From: Channallabes apus
Taxonomy: Eukaryota; Chordata; Actinopteri; Siluriformes; Clariidae
Assembly (NCBI GenBank): GCA_030522415.1
Contig: CM060115.1
Span: forward strand, 11,596,491-11,660,490
Direction of reading: 5' to 3'
DNA: 64,000 nt
Every line of letters starts with the position of its first letter. Positions within the stretch are counted from its first letter, which is position 1. The position numbers and the translations under genes are program-made. Below are positions 1-10,445 of the stretch, piece by piece. The notes beneath the pieces were generated by a model, which was given only the letters and a program-made list of their open reading frames with translations, had not been told where the DNA came from and searched no databases.

Positions 1-200
1 TGCTTGTTTACATTGAGCTTATGAGTAGCTTATTTTAAGCTAGCTTTTTAAATCGGAAACATATTATAACTGTTCATAATATCGCTTTTCCTCAACATTT
101 TGATTTCACTTATGGTGCAGGTTAAACTTTAGGCAAATATTTAAGTATTGCAAAAGTTTAACAAAATTCTGTCCAGCAGTCGATTTAAAACGCGCCCACA
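1..200 (+). repeat. old dispersed repeat, copy 1 (cut by window start)
   Basis: This stretch aligns with 15745-15985: both have TGTTTACATTGAG, then TAACTGTTCATA, then CATTTTGATTTC and TATGGTGCAGGTTAAACTT in the same order, and a shared TGTCCAGCAG further on. No coding potential is visible and the superfamily is unknown. Copy 1 has an uninterrupted TA at 77-78 where copy 2 has TACTGTA. Confidence 0.7.
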
Positions 201-810
201 CGAATGATGCAGAATAAATTTTTATTATTTTTTGTACTTCGATGTATGAAATGTTTATAAATAAATAAATGCTTTATTTAGATAATAAAGAGGACATTCA
301 TCATCTGGGGAAAATACTTGGTTGATTATTTAACTATGGTTTAATTATGGTGTGTTTATTATTTAACTGAGTTGTATTACAATTAAATACTTTTACCTCA
401 TTCACTTCCAAAAAAAAACTTTTTTTTATTTTTTTATTTTAATTTAGACTTTCAACATATACACTTTACTTCTCTTATTTAAGCAATGACTGGAATCTAT
501 AACAAACAAAGAAATAGCTTTTAGAGAACTAGCGAAATATGGAGAATAGTATAGTTTTAATGATTTTTTAAAATTGCTTCTGCTGCTAATCAGCTCACAA
601 GCTGCTTCGGTTGTTAATAAGCCAACAATGCTACTAACAAGTTAATGAATTGCTAACAAGCTAACACATTGCTATTATACTGTATAGCAAGGCCCACCCC
701 AGAGGATGGATATAAAACAAGAGAACAAAGATTAGCATTAGCAAGTATGTACTGTACTGCGTAACCTAGAGTATCAACTGTATAATCTGTATAAACTCAA
801 GAATCTTTTT

Positions 811-846
<36 letters not shown>

Positions 847-1883
847 CCCAGGAAATCAGCAGTTTCTGAAATATCAAACCTGGCACAAACAACCATGCCA
901 CTGCTGCCACACGCATCCCTTATGCTCTCGTTTGGGTTGGATGAACATTAACTGGAACTTTTTATTTGTATCTGCAGAATTTTAATAATTGCACCAATAT
1001 GATAGAATCAGTTTATTATATAACTGCACGAATAATCACAAATACAGTACAGGTTTTCTCTTAAAAGTTCCTCTTAGAAGTTTAAGAGTTCATGTGAAAT
1101 CAGCAGTATGGAAATTAACATACAGAAGAATCAGAATCCATCTTATCAGCTTTGTAGAAGTCCTGTTTTGAGATAACGTTGCCAACTTTCACTTATGAGC
1201 AGCACAGCTAGAAACTCTGCTCCTCTGAAAAACGCTGTCCCTGTAAGAGAAAAATCATCGCTATAAACCTTGGATGGATATAAGCACTGATATCGAACGG
1301 CAAATAAACAAAACAAAACAAAAAAACCCCACCTGAGCGTGTTTAAAAAGGAAGGCCGTTTGTATGCGGTGTGTGTGCATCCGTCAGCGAGTCAGCGTGG
1401 GATGTCGTGCCATCTGAAACGCTTTATCACGGCGCCTGCTCTGAAAAACTGCTGCGTCGTTTCTTTTGTGCTCTTCTCGAGAAAGGCTGAGGAATCAAAC
1501 AGCGTTATTTACTCTTTTTGTCTGTCTATATCAATCTTTCCCTCGGCTCTTTGTTACGTTCTGTTGAGAATCCATTTCGACACCACGAGGCGTAAGAAAC
1601 AAAACATGATGTGGCATACTGTTGTAGGAAAACCATCAACAATGGGGTGGAGCGATACGACGAGCAGTCAGACGAGCACCACTCTGAAAGTGATTATTGT
1701 GCTGTATTAGCACATCCTCAAGTGTTTTATTCCTCTCATATCTTATATCTTGCAGTACATATTGTCTTTTTTAACCATTTATTGTTACATTTAAAGTCTG
1801 TCAATTCAGATCATTTGCAGGGGCACAGTTCTACAGATCAATAAATTACCTAATCAATGCTATGGCTAATTTATCCATAAAGA
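201..1883. other. unique AT-rich sequence, no gene recognised
   Basis: I see only short chance reading frames on both strands. A (GA)16 array lies at 813-844. TACTGTA or TACAGTA occurs three times. No splice-flanked or codon-biased exon stands out. Confidence 0.6.
813..844. repeat. (GA)n microsatellite
   Basis: About 16 uninterrupted GA units. Confidence 0.95.
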
Positions 1884-2202
1884 CATGGATGGTGGCATAA
1901 TGGGGCCTTGCACCTCCAGGGTCAAGAGTTCGAGTCCCACCTATGGTCCATGTACATGTTCTTCTAATGCTTCCTCCAGGTTTCCTCCCACAGTTCAGAG
2001 ACATGCAGAGGAGACATGTAGTCTGTAAATGAATGTGTGTGCTTGTGACCTGGCATGGATTGGCACTTGGTTCAACATGTACCCTGCCTCATGCCCAGAG
2101 GCCCCTGAGATAGACTTCAGGCCTCCCGTGAACAGTAGGAAGAATGTACTATATTCCATCCATCCATCCATCCATCCATCCATCCATCCATCCATCCATC
2201 CA
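1884..2202 (+). repeat. degenerate tRNA-headed SINE plus (ATCC)n array
   Basis: The order is a tRNA-like head with a box B-like GAGTTCGAGTCCC, the block CAGGTTTCCTCCCACAG, the block TGGATTGGCAC, and a tail next to an (ATCC)n array at 2156-2202. It is heavily diverged from the younger copies at 29877 and 54702, so it is an old insertion. Confidence 0.75.
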
Positions 2203-2205
2203 AAC

Positions 2206-2460
2206 TAGGAACCATGGAGGTTAATGGTGCTCACCATTGTATTTATTCTTATTGTACTGTACGATTGTGGTAGGACCTCTGGTCAACATTCACATGCGCA
2301 TTCACACACTACAGCCAATTAGAGAACGTTAGCATAATCTGTAGGTCTTTGGACTGTGGAAGGAAACCGGAGAACATGGATGAAACTCACCAAGCATGGG
2401 GAGAACATGCAAACTCCACACATTCTGAAGTGGGAATAGAACCTGGATCCTGGTGGAATA
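2206..2460 (-). repeat. SINE, subfamily with the GGTAGGACCTCTGG block
   Basis: Reverse-oriented SINE matching 35666-35930 across the GGTAGGACCTCTGGTCAACATTC block and then the standard GGACTGTGG, GGAAACCGGAGAAC and GGGGAGAACATGCAAACTCC blocks. It carries TACTGTA at 2255-2261 where the sister copy has plain TA. Confidence 0.75.
2255..2261. other. putative Tc1-type excision scar TACTGTA
   Basis: Inside the SINE at 2206. The aligned SINE copy has plain TA at 35728-35729, followed in both copies by CGA and then GGTAGGACCTCTGG. The difference is exactly a CTGTA insertion after TA. The copy at 48095 also lacks the insertion. Confidence 0.7.
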
Positions 2461-2735
2461 TTGATGTTAAGAGAGAGGCTGGTAAGCCACAATAATTTTC
2501 CATGCTATTAATTTTGATTCTAAAAGAAATAATGTTATCAAATTTGACTCCATTACCAAACTGATGGGGTGTAAGAGAAACCAAACATTTCTGGCTATTC
2601 TCTTACTAGAAAACTATTACACGCTGTGAACGTACGTAACTAACTCTCACGGACCCACATCACACCACTGCATCCTTGATTAGTTTCCTATAACAGCGTG
2701 CCTGAAAGTGTTTCTTTCCTTAACACGACACATAC

Positions 2736-2776
<41 letters not shown>

Positions 2777-3189
2777 CATTCACTTTGCACCGAGCAAACT
2801 TGTTATTTTAGCCTCCTTTGTTGTTCTGATCCCAAAGTCCATTACATTACTTCTTCAAATGCTTCAAGGCGCATTTGAAACAACGTGACCCGGCACAACA
2901 TGATAACAGTAAGTGCACATAAAAAAATGTGGATAAAAATGGATTTCTGCTCATCTAGTGATCTATAAATGTAAAAAAAAAATAAAAATGTAAAAATGTG
3001 TTCATGGAAAAGCCTTGAGTGTTTATTTCAAACTGAATTCAAAGTAGAAGTGTGATTTCAGCTGCGTTGCTAAGCATTGGTTAGTTTAGCAATTAAAAGC
3101 ACAACAGAAGTGAATTTTGTATTTCAGTCAGAAACGGCTCTCGGAGCTTCAGATCTCACCAAATATAACGTATAAGCGAGATTATATAA
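2461..3189. other. unique sequence with (CA)n, no gene recognised
   Basis: Contains a (CA)n array at 2739-2774 directly after a TACAGTA. No coding signal is visible on either strand. Confidence 0.6.
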
Positions 3190-3191
3190 TA

Positions 3192-3420
3192 CAGTAGTGT
3201 GCAAAAGTATTAGACCACCTCTCATTTCTTCATCTTAAACAATGTAAATTAAAGAAATGCGAAATAATAGTTTACTGCGTTTAGGTTTAAAATTAAAGCG
3301 GTTGTTTATGTGACAACTTGAGCAGCAACCTCATTTCCCCTCTCGTCTGTTCAGCATTCAGCACCACCAGTATACTAATCACAGGCCTGATCATCTGTCA
3401 TCACCTGCAGCTGTTTCTTA
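3192..3420 (+). mobile_element. left end of a Tc1-like element, remainder lost
   Basis: The sequence begins TA|CAGTAGTGTGCAAAAGT, a Tc1-type terminus, and runs into a non-coding stretch ending near GCAGCTGTTTCTTA. No transposase and no matching right end are seen before the next element at 3673. The end starts with CAG, so excision of its relatives would leave TACAGTA or TACTGTA. The inner boundary is approximate. Confidence 0.55.
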
Positions 3421-3630
3421 CTGGTTCATGCCCTAAATTAGATACTTTTTTAAGATTAAATGATTTGTAGGTCATGTTATGTATTAATTCTTTAAAACTG
3501 CTCAGGTACAGGAACTGAACTGAAAATAAGAGACAAACTTGCCGCAAATGAGAGCTGAAAAAGTCCTTTTTATGTTCACATTTCAGGTGTATAGGAAGAA
3601 AATGGGGCAGATTAATATCCTTGGGGAAAG

Positions 3631-3633
<3 letters not shown>

Positions 3634-3672
<39 letters not shown>
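3634..3672. repeat. (TA)n array at the left border of a Tc1 insertion
   Basis: About 19 TA units. The element at 3673 starts immediately after it, and another TA array resumes at 5295. Confidence 0.95.
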
Positions 3673-3675
<3 letters not shown>

Positions 3676-5291
3676 TGGTGTGAAAAACTATTTGCCCCCT
3701 TCCTGATTTCTTGTTCTTTTGCATGTCTGTCACACTTAAATGTTTCTGCTCATCAAAAACCGTTAACTATTAGTCAAAGATAACATAATTGAACACAAAA
3801 TGCAGTTTTTAAATGAAGGTTTACGTTATTAAGGGAGAAAAAAAACTCCAAATCTACATGGCCCTGTGTGAAAAAGTGATTGCCCCCCTTGTTAAAAAAT
3901 AACTTAACAGTGGTTTATCACACCTGAGTTCAATTTCTGTAGTCACCCCCAGGCCTGATTACTGCCACACCTGTTTCAATCAAGAAATCACTTAAATAGG
4001 AGCTACCTGACACAGAGAAGTAGACCAAAAGCACCTCAAAAGCTAGACATCATGCCAAGATCCAAAGAAATTCAGGAACAAATGAGAACAAAAGTAATTG
4101 AGATCTATCAGTCTGGTAAAGGTTATAAAGCCATTTCTAAAGCTTTGGGACTCCAGCGAACCACAGTGAGAGCCATTATCCACAAATGGCAAAAACATGG
4201 AACAGTGGTGAACCTTCCCAGGAGTGGCGGGCCGACCAAAATTACCCCAAGAGCGCAGAGACAACTCATCCGAGAGGCCACAAAAGACCCCAGGACAACA
4301 TCTAAAGAACTGCAGGCCTCACTTGCCTCAATTAAGGTCAGTGTTCACGACTCCACCATAAGAAAGAGACGGGGCAAAAACAGCCTGCATGGCAGATTTC
4401 CAAGGCGCAAACCACTTTTAAGCAAAAAGAACATTAAGGCTCGTCTCAATTTTGCTAAAAAACATCTCAATGTTTGCCAAGACTTTTGGGAAAATACCTT
4501 GTGGACCTACGAGACAAAAGTTGAACTTTTTGGAAGGTGCGTGTCCCGTTACATCTGGCGTAAAAGTAACACAGCATTTCAGAAAAAGAACATCATACCA
4601 ACAGTAAAATATGGTGGTGGTAGTGTGATGGTCTGGGGTTGTTTTGCTGCTTCAGGACCTGGAAGGCTTGCTGTGATAGATGGAACCATGAATTCTACTG
4701 TCTACCAAAAAATCCTGAAGGAGAATGTCCGGCCATCTGTTCGTCAACTCAAGCTGAAGCGATCTTGGGTGCTGCAGCAGGACAATGACCCAAAACACAC
4801 CAGCAAATCCACCTCTGAATGGCTGAAGAAAAACAAAATGAAGACTTTGGAGTGGCCTAGTCAAAGTCCTGACCTGAATCCTATTGAGATGTTGTGGCAT
4901 GACCTTAAAAAGGCGGTTCATGCTAGAAAACCCTCAAATAAAGCTGAATTACAACAATTCTGCAAAGATGAGTGGGCCAAAATTCCTCCAGAGCGCTGTA
5001 AAAGACTCGTTGCAAGTTATCGCAAACGCTTGATTGCAGTTATTGCTGCTAAGGGTGGCCCAACCAGTTATTAGGTTCAGGGGGCAATTACTTTTTCACA
5101 CAGAGCCATGTAGGTTTGGATTTCTTTTCTCCCTAAATAATAAAACCCCTCATTTAAAAACTGCTTTTTGTGTTTACTTGTTTTATCTTTGACTAATAGT
5201 TAAATGTGTTTGATGAGCAGAAACATTTTGTGTGACAAACATGCAAAAGAATAAGAAATCAGGAGGGGGGGGCAAATAGTTTTTCACACCA

Positions 5292-5294
<3 letters not shown>
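3673..5294 (+). mobile_element. full-length Tc1-type transposon, copy A (1,622 bp)
   Basis: The ends are CAGTGGTGTGAAAAACTATT and its reverse complement, flanked by TA (3671-3672 and 5295-5296). The inverted repeats are about 215 bp long and each holds an outer and an inner direct repeat; on the left the inner one, TGTGAAAAAGTGATTGCCC, lies near 3868-3886. This is the IR/DR layout known from Sleeping Beauty-type elements. A single transposase frame fills the centre. The copy is very similar to 57445-59062, so both inserted recently. It sits inside a (TA)n microsatellite. Confidence 0.97.
4052..5074 (+). CDS. Tc1-type transposase, full length, first catalytic Asp replaced by Tyr
   Basis: This 340-residue protein would bind the inverted repeats, cut the element out and paste it at TA. 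Residues 1-115 or so form the paired-like DNA-binding region with two helix-turn-helix parts (GYKAISKALGLQRTTVRAI near 24-42). A linker follows whose GRP-type motif reads RSGGPT here; the copy at 57824 has RSGRPT. The DDE domain follows, with VMVWGCF near 192-198, Asp244 in QQDNDPKHT and Glu279 in SPDLNPIE, spaced 34 apart as in DD34E enzymes. The first acidic residue should be Asp153 (WTDET in the family), but the codon here is TAC and reads WTYET. The frame is open from ATG to TAG, yet the protein should be catalytically dead while still able to bind DNA. It has the same length and catalytic numbering as Sleeping Beauty transposase. Confidence 0.93.
   Translation: MPRSKEIQEQMRTKVIEIYQSGKGYKAISKALGLQRTTVRAIIHKWQKHGTVVNLPRSGGPTKITPRAQRQLIREATKDPRTTSKELQASLASIKVSVHDSTIRKRRGKNSLHGRFPRRKPLLSKKNIKARLNFAKKHLNVCQDFWENTLWTYETKVELFGRCVSRYIWRKSNTAFQKKNIIPTVKYGGGSVMVWGCFAASGPGRLAVIDGTMNSTVYQKILKENVRPSVRQLKLKRSWVLQQDNDPKHTSKSTSEWLKKNKMKTLEWPSQSPDLNPIEMLWHDLKKAVHARKPSNKAELQQFCKDEWAKIPPERCKRLVASYRKRLIAVIAAKGGPTSY

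Positions 5295-5347
<53 letters not shown>
5295..5347. repeat. (TA)n array between a Tc1 copy and a SINE
   Basis: About 26 TA units follow the right end of copy A. A SINE begins just after them and is itself followed by TATATATATA, so two elements entered one TA microsatellite. Confidence 0.95.
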
Positions 5348-5350
<3 letters not shown>

Positions 5351-5351
5351 G

Positions 5352-5709
5352 TCAGTCAATCATTCATTTTCTATACCGCTTTATCCTGTATTTAGGGCCG
5401 CGGGGACCTGGAGCCTATCCCAGGAGACTCAGGGCACGAGGCAGGGTACACCCTGGACAGCATGCCAATCCATCGCAGAGCACACACACTCATTCACACA
5501 CTATGGTCAATTTGGGAACGCCAATTAGCCTAATCTGCATGTCTATGGACTGTGGGAGGAAACCGGAGTACCCGGAGGAAACCCACCAAGCACGGGGAGA
5601 ACATGCAAACTCCATGCACACAGAGACGGGAATCGAGCCTGGCCGGGAATCGAACCCGGACCCTGGAGGTGCAAGGCGACAGTGCTAACCACTACACCAC
5701 CGTTCCGCC
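5352..5709 (-). repeat. tRNA-headed SINE with (AATG)n tail, near full length
   Basis: Reading on the minus strand: GGTGTAGTGGTTAGCACTGTC (tRNA-like box A region), CCGGGTTCGATTCCCG (box B), then TGCATGGAGTTTGCATGTTC, the CTCCGGTTTCCTCCCACAG block, GATGGATTGGCA, GGATAAAGCGGTATAG and a short AATG tail. Vertebrate tRNA-derived SINEs of this kind (Mermaid-like is my best guess at the name) move with LINE enzymes. It lies in a TA array, so the target duplication cannot be told from the microsatellite. Confidence 0.88.
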
Positions 5710-6188
5710 TATATATATACACACATGTACATTTAAATACTGCCTTTTTGTTTCCCCCACCCATCACCTACAGTCTGGTCTTCACAACGATGCCAGCTGT
5801 GGATCGAGCAGTGTTGATGGTTTCCTTAGAGAACACACATGCTGCATACAGTATTGCTGCATCACAGGATAGTGTAACACACAAAGGAATGCTCTATCCA
5901 CCGCCTTCTGCATGCACAGGCTCATACAGTAGATACCATCAGTTGGTTCTGGTCATTGTGATTGATTGATTGATTGATTGATTGTTAAAATTGAGAAAGA
6001 GTGTGATTACTCCAGCTCCAAGAGGGTGGCTGTGGCATTGTTGGGATTAACTGGCATTACTCAGATGAAAGATAAAAAAAATTCTGGCAAACATTTTGCA
6101 AGGGACCTCTGGTGGCCCCTTACTGATTTGTAAGTGACAGTTGGGGGTTGAGGACTTTGGAGGTGCTTGGACCTAGGTTCAAACATGT
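5710..6188. other. unique sequence with (GATT)n, no gene recognised
   Basis: A (GATT)6 array lies at 5961-5984. TACAGTA occurs twice. No coding signal is visible. Confidence 0.6.
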
Positions 6189-6189
6189 A

Positions 6190-6611
6190 CAAGGGGCATT
6201 CAAGTCAAAGTGGGATGTTTGATTGTGCAGGATAACAGAACATGGTTATGTTGGATGATTGATGTATGGATACCATCAAAGCATGTCTGGAATGCTGGCC
6301 TCCCAGGAACTTCTTTAATGTCCCAAGCATGTGGAAATGGCTTGGATCGGGGTCAGGACTCTATGGAGATAACTGTGGCAATAATTCCCAGCCACACAAT
6401 CATTCACCAACACCACTTGCACATTACAGGAACTCGGCTGGGAGTTATTGCCACATCCTCGTACAGTCCTGACCTCGCTCCAAGCCATTTCCACTTGTTT
6501 GTGCCATTAAAGGAGTTCCTGGGAGGCCAGTGTTCCAGCCATGCAGCAGGGATGCAATATAATAATATAATTGTGTTGTGCACAATAAAAGTCGCGGGTT
6601 GACTCGAACGC
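6190..6611. mobile_element. palindromic mariner-derived MITE
   Basis: The ends are GGGGCATTCAAGTCAAAGTGGG (about 6193) and its counterpart GTTGACTCGAACGCCC at the right. Two arms of about 110 bp, 6289-6400 and 6430-6540, are near reverse complements. Each codes the same mariner transposase piece (SYSPDLAPSHFH, then LKEFLGG), once on each strand. The element thus looks like two 3' transposase pieces joined head to head with ends outside. No complete transposase is present. Confidence 0.7.
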
Positions 6612-8170
6612 CCAAATGAATTAATACTGTAAGAAAATTTAACATTTATTATCTTTTTCTGATCTTTATTACTTTTACCAGTACCGCAGGAACTCTTCAC
6701 AGTGCTAAAGTCAGAACAGTGTAGAAGTCCATTTACATGAACCAAACGTCTACAAAAAAGCCTTTCTTTTGAAAGTAATCAGAGGTTTGTGTGGGCGTGT
6801 TTCCATTTTGGCATTCACACCATCGTCAGCACCATATTTCCCCAAAATGACAACAAAGCGAAATTAACCAGCAACGTGTTGGCAGTTATTACACTCTTAG
6901 GCATTGTGCTCTCGCTGTGGGGCAAAAACTTCCTTCCTGCATGTAGCATGCCACAAAGGCCTTTATATCAAACACAAGTAATTACCTCCGACATCAATCA
7001 CTCCCTCTCCCCCCCCCCTGCGTACCGTACACACTCCATCCGTCACCATTTACCATCATACACCGCTGATCCTGCACTGCCACCGCATGATCTTTAATCA
7101 TCTTCCCCTATATAGGATAATTATGTCCTCCGATTTGGAAGAAAATGACCGACGTCAACTTCAGAGGCGACGTAAATCATGCTAACGGAATCTGGAAATG
7201 GAATTTTCCTCCATGGCAGTTGTTTATTACATTAAGAGAGGTTCGAACACTTAATAAATAGCCCTGCTTGATGACCACCGGCAAGGAAAAATGTGCAAGC
7301 TGAAGGTTTTTTTTTGTTTAGTTTTTTTTTGTTTTTCAAGCCTGTCAGGGTTCAAATGTTCAGGACATATCACTAAGAGTGTTAAATGAACTTTGACACA
7401 CGGAGCAGGTTTTAACAGCCTCGTGGGCTGACAAGAAAAGTATTAAAATTCAGACTGGCTAAATGAGATGACCTTCAAATGAACATACGTAGAGAGATGG
7501 CGCTTTTGTTTCTCTGCTTACAGTCTGAATGCCAGCTGACTCGTCTAGTTTATAAGTCCAGACGGTTTTGTAATTGTGTTTGTCACCACGTATTTATCCG
7601 AGTTACTTTCTCGCTCTGTATCTATTTAGTTCCAGCTCTGTCTTTCTTTTTGGTGTCTCTGAAAAGTCATGGTACCTATTGCTGGTGTCTTTAACAATTA
7701 ATCGATCTTTCTCTCTCTTTATGTCTCTCTCTCTCTCTCGCTCTCTCTCCAGAGTTCAGGGGACATCTGCAACCCTATAGTCTCCTCATCGTGGACACAC
7801 TCCTCATCACAGGTGCCTTAAGGGGCAATTGCATGCCATCACAACCAGTTACACTCCCGTTATTCTCTTCTACTTATCGATTTCCCCATCTGTATAGTGC
7901 AGGGATGTGAGAAGTGAGGAAGTAGGACTGATTCTACAGTATGTGCACCACCATGGACAACATACTGTACTGTACCAGACAGGCTTCAGAGAAAAAGTGC
8001 TGTAAAGATACAGCATAGAAGGCGGTTCAAAAGCCTCATTTTTTATTTGCACACCTTTTCAGGTGACAGTTGGGGGTTGAAAATTGGAAGGTTCTTGGAC
8101 TTTGGACTTGGACTTCTAATGTGTTTTATTGGATCGAGTTATAATTGACTCGGATTTCAATTAGTCCCCT
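6612..8170. other. unique sequence, no gene recognised
   Basis: Contains poly(T) runs, a (CT)n-rich tract around 7702-7750 and a compound TACTGTACTGTA at 7963-7974. The stretch 7140-7260 is of more balanced composition than its surroundings and could be conserved non-coding DNA; that is only an impression. Confidence 0.5.
7963..7974. other. compound scar TACTGTACTGTA
   Basis: Two overlapping TACTGTA units share a TA. A second insertion and excision at the TA created by the first event would give this. A TACAGTA lies 30 bases upstream. Confidence 0.45.
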
Positions 8171-8176
8171 CCATGT

Positions 8177-8445
8177 ACAAGTCTGACATTTAATTTAAAG
8201 TGGGACGTTTGATTGTGCAGAATAACAGAACATGCTTATGTTGGATGCTTGATACTTGGAACCGTCAAGGTTTCCAAGATTTTCTCAGCATAATCGAAAA
8301 TCATGTCTAAAATGCTTGCCTCCCAGGAACTCCTTTAATGTCCCAGACATTTGGAAATGGGTTGAAGCGATGTCAGGACTGTATCGAGATGTGGCAATAA
8401 CTCCCAGCCAAGTTCCTGTAATGTACAAGTGGCGTTGGTGATCGA
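8177..8445 (-). pseudogene. mariner-type transposase remnant (3' part plus end)
   Basis: Starts with AAAGTGGGACGTTTGATTGTGCAGAATAACAG-like terminal sequence shared with 6190 and 23139. On the minus strand it reads a broken mariner DDE C-terminal part (RYSPDIASTHF, then KEFLGG). Only part of the enzyme is present and the other end is missing. Confidence 0.65.
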
Positions 8446-9769
8446 TTGTCCATTGATTTTCAAGGATGAGACATTCCACTTGCTAGAGGTTCACAGGTAC
8501 GAATGCAGTGGCTTTATTGATCTTGCTTCTTGGTGATTTGGGATGTATCAGTGTGTTGAGTGATCCGACTGCCTCCGGGAAGAAGCTCTTGTGGAATCTG
8601 GTCGCGGTGTCACTGATTCTCTGGATGTTCTCACAATTTGCTGCAATGTGTAAAGAATTTAAAGACTTCCCTGACAAATCCTGTGAACCTCAGCCAATTT
8701 CTTTTACTACCTTTCATCCAGTGTCATAATCCTGGACCAGCGCCTTGATGACATAACTGGCACGGTAATTGTAGAATTTGGCAAAGCGTCAGTATCTTCC
8801 GTTCTTTGGAGCACGACCAAAAAAGGTGTCTCATCATAAAAATGTCACAAAATAAAGAGAAATCCTCTATGGGTCAGGAACTTCCTCTAATGACCTCAGT
8901 CTGCATTGAGCAGACTCCTTATTTTAACCTTCTTTTTAAAAAAATTCTGGATTGTATGTGTTGGTACTGTATTTGAAAACCTTAGGACACCCTTTAGCAC
9001 CACTATGACTGATAGAAATGATATATTTTGTGTTTAAATTTATAACAGGAAGTGACAAGCAACCTGTCTAAATCTACATAATTCCCTTGACAGCTCGAAC
9101 CAGTCGGTGTCAGAGGTCTTTATCTTTTAGGATCAAGCGCACTTCGTTGATGTAGCCTTTCATAAATTGTCTGGCACATCTTGGCAGGACACAAGCACTT
9201 GTAAATTGAAATGCTGTTGTGTCAGGCGTTTGCGATAAAACTCTAGGAAGGATTTACGCAGCATGTTGATTCAGGAAGTCTGTGCTTTAGAAAGACGTGG
9301 GCTGAAAATCCAACGATTCTGGGTTTTTTTTGTGTTGTTTAATTAGGGAACAGAATCAAATCAGCCCGCAGCCGTCTTGGTGTGCAAACAGTAGGAGGGA
9401 GGGAAGAGATTGCACGTCTTTGAGACTTAAATTTGCTTTTAGTTATGTCTACAATATATACAGGAATAAAGTATAATACAATATAACATGCATCCACCCC
9501 CAAAACCAACCTACTGTCGGCTAAACTATAATCTTCTTGTTTGTCGACGATCTCATAAATCTATCATTATATCCACCCACATCTCCCCTGTGTCACTATT
9601 TTCTATAAGTTGTAAGCATTTGCTTTTGAGAGAGAGAAAATGACTTTACCTTTGCGCTGCAGTTAAAAACTGATGTTGTCATGGGAAATGTAGCTAAAGA
9701 GGAAAAACAAAGAGAAGCATTAGAGCTGAAATGTTATTATTGTATTCTTTTTTTTAAGATGGTGAGTAA
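8446..9769. other. unique or very old repeat sequence, no gene recognised
   Basis: The block 8550-8620 (CCGGGAAGAAGCTCTTGTGGAA) has the feel of an old dispersed fish repeat but has no second copy here. 9060-9300 is moderately GC-balanced with no long frame. No exon is convincing. Confidence 0.45.
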
Positions 9770-9777
9770 AGATGAGA

Positions 9778-10074
9778 CGGCATGGTGGTGTAGTGGTTAG
9801 CACTGTCACCTTACACCTCCAGGGTCCGGGTTTGATTCCCATCTCTGTGTGCATGGAGTTTGCATGTTCTCCCTGTGATTGGTGGGTTTCCGGATACTCA
9901 GGTTTCGTCCCACAGTCCAAAGACGTCCAGGATAGGCTAATTGGCGTTCCCAAATTTCCCTTAGTGTGTGTGGATAGTCACTCTGTCCAGGGTGTACCCC
10001 GCCTTTTGCCCAAAGTCTCCTGGGATAGGCTTCAGACCCCCCGTGACCCTGAAAACGGGATAAAGTGGTATAGA
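9778..10074 (+). repeat. tRNA-headed SINE with short duplication
   Basis: Full order of blocks, from TGGTGTAGTGGTTAGCACTG to GGATAAAGTGGTATAGA. AGATGAGA occurs at 9770-9777 and again at 10075-10082, a likely 8-bp target duplication. Confidence 0.85.
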
Positions 10075-10138
10075 AGATGAGAGAGAGAGAAGTTATTATA
10101 ATAGAGAGTTGTCCATATTTTATTCAGGACAGGTCACA

Positions 10139-10445
10139 GGTAGGTGGCACAGTAGCTTAATGGTTAACACTGTCACCTTGCACCTCCACGGTCTGGGGTC
10201 AATTCCCGCCTCGGGTCTGTTTGCACGTGCTTGGTGGGTTTCCGTTGGGTACTCCGGTTTTCTCCCTCAGTCCAAAGACATGCAAGTGAGGCTAATTGGC
10301 ATTTTCAAATTGCTCATATAGTGTGAATGAGTGTGCTCTGCAATGGATTGGCACCCTGTCCAGGGTGTACCACATCTCGTGCTCTCCAGCCCCCCCCCCC
10401 CAGCGCCCCTATAGGATAAAGTGGTACAGATGAGTGAGTAAGAGA
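10139..10445 (+). repeat. tRNA-headed SINE, diverged copy
   Basis: Same block order as the SINE at 9778, about 65 bp downstream and in the same orientation, but more diverged. The segment between box B and the TTGGTGGGTTTCC block is shortened. No clear duplication. Confidence 0.8.

Noticed and set aside
4652..4921. Antisense frames inside Tc1 and LINE coding regions
   Set aside because: Shadows of the transposase and reverse transcriptase frames.
9785..9845. tRNA genes at SINE heads
   Set aside because: Box A and box B-like words are present but the cloverleaf is degenerate and the sequence continues into a SINE body.
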